Positions 32,424-35,847 of a stretch of 35,847 bases of DNA are shown in pieces (the first letter of the stretch is position 1; every line of letters begins with the position of its first letter). The stretch lies in NCBI GenBank assembly GCA_018714925.1, contig DVMP01000156.1, forward strand, positions 1 to 35,847, read 5' to 3'. The DNA is from Candidatus Allocopromorpha excrementigallinarum (GTDB lineage Bacteria; Bacillota; Clostridia; Peptostreptococcales; Anaerovoracaceae). Both the position numbers and the translations under genes were made by a program. The notes beneath the pieces were generated by a model. The model ran no database searches. It was not told the DNA's origin and saw only the letters and a program-made list of their open reading frames with translations.

Positions 32424-34160
32424 CTATCTGTCCTCCTTTCCGCCGTCTGTTATCTCTATAGCGTCAAAAGGACAGACAGTAGCGCAGAGGCCGCAGCCTA
32501 CGCATCTTTCGGGAACTATGAAAGGTCTTCCATCCTTTTCCTCTATGGCAGGACAGCCTATCTTCATACACATCCTGCAGTTTTTACACCTGTCGGTAAC
32601 AAGATACGGAATATCAGGCTGCTTTACAATGAGGGCGCAAGGTCTCTTTGTTATTATTACCGAAAGCTCATCTCTTGCTGTCTCCGTCTTTATTATCTCT
32701 TCCAGCTCCTCTATGTCAAAGGGATCTATCTCCACAACATGCTTTACACCGCAGGCCCTGCATATTCCGGCTATGTCTATGGCCGGAGCCTCCTGGCCCT
32801 TGGCGTTCTTTCCGGTGGATGGATTGTCCTGATGGCCAGTCATTCCCGTTATTCTGTTGTCAAGAATAATAACGGTGCCTTTGGCCTGATTGTAGTTCAT
32901 GTTAACAAGGCCTGTGATGCCCGAATGGAAGAAGGTTGAGTCTCCCAGAACAGCTACCAGGTCTTTGCTGTCGCCGACAGCCTTTTCGAATCCGTGGGCC
33001 ATGGTAATAGACGCGCCCATGCACAGGCAGGCATCCATGGCTGAGGTAGGAGGCAGCGCTCCCAGAGTGTAGCAGCCGATGTCTCCCATAACCGTCTTCT
33101 TAAGCCTGCTGAGAACATGGAAAAGTCCTCTGTGAGGGCAGCCGGCGCAGAGAAGGGGCGGTCTTCCGGGAGCCGCCTGATTCTCAATTTCAGGGACCTC
33201 AAGTCCGAAGGCCTTTCTTATCATGTTGCCGCTGTATTCTCCCTGTATGGTGAACATGTCCTTGCCGCCGGCAACCTCAACTCCCATGGCTCTTATCTGC
33301 TCCTCAAAGTAAGGGTTTCCTTCCTCTATTATGTAGAGCTTATCCACCTTTGAGGCGAAATCCTTTATCAGCCCCGCGGGAATAGGATTAATCATTCCCA
33401 TTTTAAGAACGCTCACATCGGGCATGGCTTCCTTTACATACTGGTAGCATATACCGCTGGTGATGATTCCCAGGGATGTATCTCCCATCTCCACTCTGTT
33501 AATATCCATGGTATCGCAGTCCCGGGCGATGCGTCCCATTCTTTCTTCCTGCTTTACATGGAGCTTCTTTGCCATAGCCGGCATGGCCACGTATTTCTGT
33601 ATGTCCTTTTTATAAGGGATTCTTTCCTTTTCTACTCTTTCTCCCAGCTCCACAATGCCTCTTGAATGGGATATTCTCGTGTTGGATCTTATGAGAACCA
33701 CTGTGTCGTACTTCTCGCTTATTTCATAGGCCTGCTTTATGTAATCCTTACACTCCTGAGCGTTGGCCGGCTCCAGCACAGGCACTCCGGCGCTTCTGCC
33801 GTAGTATCTGGAGTCCTGCTCGTTCTGACTGGAATGACAGCCGTTGTCATCAGCCACCAGGATTACGGCTCCTCCCGTAACCCCCGTATAGGCCGCCGTA
33901 AAAAATGGATCGGCTGCCACGTTAAGCCCCACGTGCTTCATACACGAAAGTGACCGCACTCCGCCTATGGAGGCGCCTACAGCCACCTCTACGCCCACCT
34001 TTTCGTTGGGCGCCCATTCAACGTAAATCTCATCGTACTTTGCCGCTGTTTCCGTTACCTCTGTGCTGGGGGTTCCCGGATAGGAGGAGACTACTTTTAC
34101 TCCCGCTTCATAGGCTCCCCTGGCAAAGGCCTCGTTGCCCAGCATTATTTTCTTTTCCAT
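32424..34160 (-). CDS. iorA: Indolepyruvate:ferredoxin oxidoreductase alpha subunit
   Basis: 578 residues from the ATG at 34160; the track start at 34196 is a TTG lacking a proper ribosome site, and homologues begin at the M-x-K-K-I-M-L-G-N-E-A equivalent. The N-terminal pyrimidine-binding domain includes S-Y-P-G-T-P-S-T-E. The ThDP domain has G-D-I-G-C-Y-T-L-G, G-D-S-T-F-F-H-S-G and D-N-R-I-T-G-M-T-G-H-Q. Two 4Fe-4S sets close the protein: C-K-N-C-R-M-C and C-V-G-C-G-L-C-A-T-V-C-P. It converts indolepyruvate, phenylpyruvate and hydroxyphenylpyruvate to the aryl-acetyl-CoA with ferredoxin, cytoplasmic, as a complex with IorB. Flanked by two phenylacetate-CoA ligase genes. Confidence 0.94.
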   Translation of the reverse strand: MEKKIMLGNEAFARGAYEAGVKVVSSYPGTPSTEVTETAAKYDEIYVEWAPNEKVGVEVAVGASIGGVRSLSCMKHVGLNVAADPFFTAAYTGVTGGAVILVADDNGCHSSQNEQDSRYYGRSAGVPVLEPANAQECKDYIKQAYEISEKYDTVVLIRSNTRISHSRGIVELGERVEKERIPYKKDIQKYVAMPAMAKKLHVKQEERMGRIARDCDTMDINRVEMGDTSLGIITSGICYQYVKEAMPDVSVLKMGMINPIPAGLIKDFASKVDKLYIIEEGNPYFEEQIRAMGVEVAGGKDMFTIQGEYSGNMIRKAFGLEVPEIENQAAPGRPPLLCAGCPHRGLFHVLSRLKKTVMGDIGCYTLGALPPTSAMDACLCMGASITMAHGFEKAVGDSKDLVAVLGDSTFFHSGITGLVNMNYNQAKGTVIILDNRITGMTGHQDNPSTGKNAKGQEAPAIDIAGICRACGVKHVVEIDPFDIEELEEIIKTETARDELSVIITKRPCALIVKQPDIPYLVTDRCKNCRMCMKIGCPAIEEKDGRPFIVPERCVGCGLCATVCPFDAIEITDGGKEDR

Positions 34161-34229
34161 AGCTTTGTTTACTACCTTTCCTGATATTTTTATCAAAGGG
34201 AGATCCCTTTGCTGCTGTTTGTAAGCTCT

Positions 34230-35540
34230 TTACTTGTGATCTCTTCTGTCTATTACTCTCTTGGCCTTGCCCTCAAATCTCGGCAGGGTTCCCGGTGTTA
34301 CCAGGGTAACCTTGGCGTCTATACCCAGTACCGATTTAAGATTGTGCCTTATTCTGTTTCTCAGACCTTCAAGCTTGTTGTAATCGTCCAGAAGGGAGGC
34401 GTCGGAAAACTCCACTCTCACCTCTATTCTGTCGAGATATTCCTCCGTGGTTACGATTATCTCGTAGAAAGGCTCTATTTCCTTCATGGACATTATAACC
34501 GACTCTATCTGTGAAGGGAATACGTTGACTCCTCTTATTACCATCATGTCGTCTGTTCTTCCCTGAACCTTGGCCATTCTCATGGAGGTTCTGCCGCAGC
34601 GGCAAGGCTCGTCGTTAAGCCACGTTATATCTCTTGTCCTGTATCTGAGCACAGGGAAGGCCTCCCTTACAAGGGGAGTTATTACCAGCTCTCCCTTTTC
34701 TCCCATAGGAAGAGGCTCAAGGGTGTCGGGATCCACTATCTCCGATATAAACTGATCCTCCGCTATGTGGAGTCCCTGCTTAAGATAGCATTCTCCCGAA
34801 TATCCCGGTCCTCCTATCTCCGAAAGACCGTAGTTTTCCGTAGCCAGTATGCCCAGCTGCTTTTCTATCTTGGCTCTCATTTCCTCAGTGTGGCCTTCGC
34901 CGCCGAAAAGAGCCAGTCTCAGCTTAATCGTGCTCTTGTCTATTCCCTTTTTCTCCATTTCATCGGCAAGGTAAAGGGCGTAGGAAGGAGTTGAAATAAG
35001 TATGGTGCTCCCCAGATCCTGCATAAGCATTATCTGTCTGTCGGTGTTGCCGCTGGAAAGTGGCACTACCATGGCTCCTATTTTCTCCATGCCGTAATGA
35101 AGACCGAAGCCTCCTGTAAAGAGCCCGTAGCCGAAGGATATCTGTACTATGTCGTCGGCGGTGCCTCCCGCGGCGCTGATGACTCTGGCCATAATCTCAG
35201 CCCAGTTTTCTATGTCCTGTCTGGTGTACCCTTCTATCTTGGGCTTTCCCGTGGTTCCCGAGGAGCCGTGGAGTCTTACCACCTCTTTCTTGGGAACGGC
35301 AAACATGCCGAAGGGGTAGTTTTCCTTCAGGTCATCGGCCGTTGTAAAGGGAAGATGCCTTACGTCCTCAAGGGTCCTGATGTGTTCCGGTCTTAAACCT
35401 ATCTCATCAAATTTCTTTCTGTAGAAGGGCACTCTCTCATAGCACCTTTCCACCGCGTTCTTAAGTCTTGTCAGCTGAATGGCGTTCTTTGTCTCTCTGT
35501 CCGCGCATTCCATTTCTCTGTTCCAAATAATGTGTTCCAT
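34230..35540 (-). CDS. paaK: Phenylacetate-CoA ligase (AMP-forming), copy 2
   Basis: 436 residues, paralogous to the copy at 30510-31811 and of the same layout: S-S-G-T-T-G-K-P-K-I near 93-102, Y-G-L-S-E-I near 240, Y-R-T-R-D-I near 303 and G-R-T-D-D-M-M-V-I-R-G-V near 330. Differences such as L-H-G-S-S-G versus I-Q-A-S-S-G before the P-loop suggest the two may prefer different aryl acids. It lies 70 bp upstream of iorA and about 90 bp downstream of the PorB-type gene, with a hairpin in that gap. Confidence 0.9.
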   Translation of the reverse strand: MEHIIWNREMECADRETKNAIQLTRLKNAVERCYERVPFYRKKFDEIGLRPEHIRTLEDVRHLPFTTADDLKENYPFGMFAVPKKEVVRLHGSSGTTGKPKIEGYTRQDIENWAEIMARVISAAGGTADDIVQISFGYGLFTGGFGLHYGMEKIGAMVVPLSSGNTDRQIMLMQDLGSTILISTPSYALYLADEMEKKGIDKSTIKLRLALFGGEGHTEEMRAKIEKQLGILATENYGLSEIGGPGYSGECYLKQGLHIAEDQFISEIVDPDTLEPLPMGEKGELVITPLVREAFPVLRYRTRDITWLNDEPCRCGRTSMRMAKVQGRTDDMMVIRGVNVFPSQIESVIMSMKEIEPFYEIIVTTEEYLDRIEVRVEFSDASLLDDYNKLEGLRNRIRHNLKSVLGIDAKVTLVTPGTLPRFEGKAKRVIDRRDHK

Positions 35541-35577
35541 TTTCTTCTCTCACCGGGTAAAAATTCTTCTGAAGTAC

Positions 35578-35604
35578 AATAAGGCTTCTTTACAAAGCCT
35601 TATT
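35578..35604. terminator. Hairpin between the PorB-type gene and paaK copy 2
   Basis: AATAAGGCTT (35578-35587) pairs with AAGCCTTATT (35595-35604) over a 7-nt loop. A strong T-run is lacking on the minus strand, so this is a weak terminator or processing site. Confidence 0.5.
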
Positions 35605-35629
35605 GATTTCTCTCTATATTCTATATCTT

Positions 35630-35847
35630 TTATCGGCATTTTGCCAGTAGTTTTTCCCACTGATCGTCAACGTATTTCTGAGCCTCTTCTATCATCCATT
35701 CGCTTCCCTTTTTAAACATGTGCTTAAAGCGTCCCTGTTTTATGAGAAATTCCTCTATTGGAAGCTTTTTCTTAGGCTCATGGGTGAGCCTCCACTCTCC
35801 TTCAACTATTTCGTACATAGGCCAGGCGCATGTATCCACCGCCAGCC
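35630..35847 (-). CDS. 2-oxoacid:ferredoxin oxidoreductase, beta (PorB-type) subunit, C-terminal end (partial)
   Basis: The last 72 or so residues of a protein entering from the right edge; the track's first residue is an internal GTG, and the frame continues to 35847. A-V-D-T-C-A-W-P-M-Y followed by T-H-E-P-K-K-K-L-P and a helical C-terminus matches the end of ThDP-binding beta subunits of pyruvate- and related 2-oxoacid:ferredoxin oxidoreductases. The substrate cannot be told from this part. It heads the iorAB/paaK genes on the same strand. Confidence 0.7.
   Translation of the reverse strand, partial: LAVDTCAWPMYEIVEGEWRLTHEPKKKLPIEEFLIKQGRFKHMFKKGSEWMIEEAQKYVDDQWEKLLAKCR

Noticed and set aside
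31725-32939. 404-aa plus-strand ORF
   Set aside because: Antisense to paaK, iorB and iorA, which are strongly supported; no recognisable domain.

Overview
The window comes from a Gram-positive, low-to-mid GC anaerobe of the Clostridia type. The evidence is a leucine T-box leader ahead of leuA, AGGAGG ribosome sites, TTGACA/TATAAT promoters, lipoprotein signal peptides, a class B sortase, two Rrf2 regulators with cysteine triplets, and a cluster of ferredoxin-linked 2-oxoacid oxidoreductases that fits an amino-acid fermenter. An Anaerovoracaceae/Peptostreptococcales-like host is possible but cannot be fixed from the sequence alone.

Layout. (1) 1-3056: the start of a divergent regulator, then a two-gene operon of an iron-type alcohol dehydrogenase and an aldehyde dehydrogenase. 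(2) 3195-7828: an accessory block of two lipoprotein esterases (one interrupted by an amber codon), an aldo/keto reductase, an EFR1-type flavodoxin-ferredoxin remnant, and a LysR regulator facing away. (3) 8066-9201: an Rrf2 regulator and a nitroreductase. (4) 9271-20422: branched-chain amino acid biosynthesis on the minus strand in two units, T-box-leuA-leuC-leuD-leuB and ilvB-ilvN-ilvC-ilvD. They are separated by a plus-strand Rrf2 gene fused in frame to the start of a damaged lipoprotein gene. (5) 20835-23760: a second iron-type alcohol dehydrogenase and a tandem pair of DeoR regulators. The promoter of the alcohol dehydrogenase carries direct repeats phased at 21 bp. (6) 23871-29996: a cell-surface island. 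It holds a lipoprotein paralogous to the broken one at 14.8 kb, a tiny sortase-substrate-like protein, a heavily disrupted surface-protein gene, an SPFH membrane protein with a small ribbon-helix-helix partner, an unusual palindrome-rich intergenic region, and a class B sortase. (7) 30022-35847: an aryl-2-oxoacid cluster of an ACT-domain protein, two phenylacetate-CoA ligases flanking iorA-iorB, and the 3' end of a PorB-type subunit.

How the parts fit. The leu and ilv units together encode the route from pyruvate to valine and leucine apart from the final transaminase. LeuCD and IlvD are Fe-S enzymes, and an Rrf2 protein with a Fe-S-type cysteine triplet sits between the units with a perfect inverted repeat in the shared divergent promoter. 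The IorAB/PaaK cluster handles aryl pyruvates and aryl acetates.

The most unusual material is the palindromic region at 28.8-29.2 kb (a perfect 24-bp inverted repeat around nested AGGGAGAAA units, with a related sequence at 8.6 kb), the SPFH/ribbon-helix-helix pair with a palindromic operator, the phased repeats at 22.06-22.13 kb, and a set of broken accessory genes (esterase, EFR1, lipoprotein, surface protein) among intact core genes. No tRNA, rRNA, CRISPR array, transposase or phage gene was seen.
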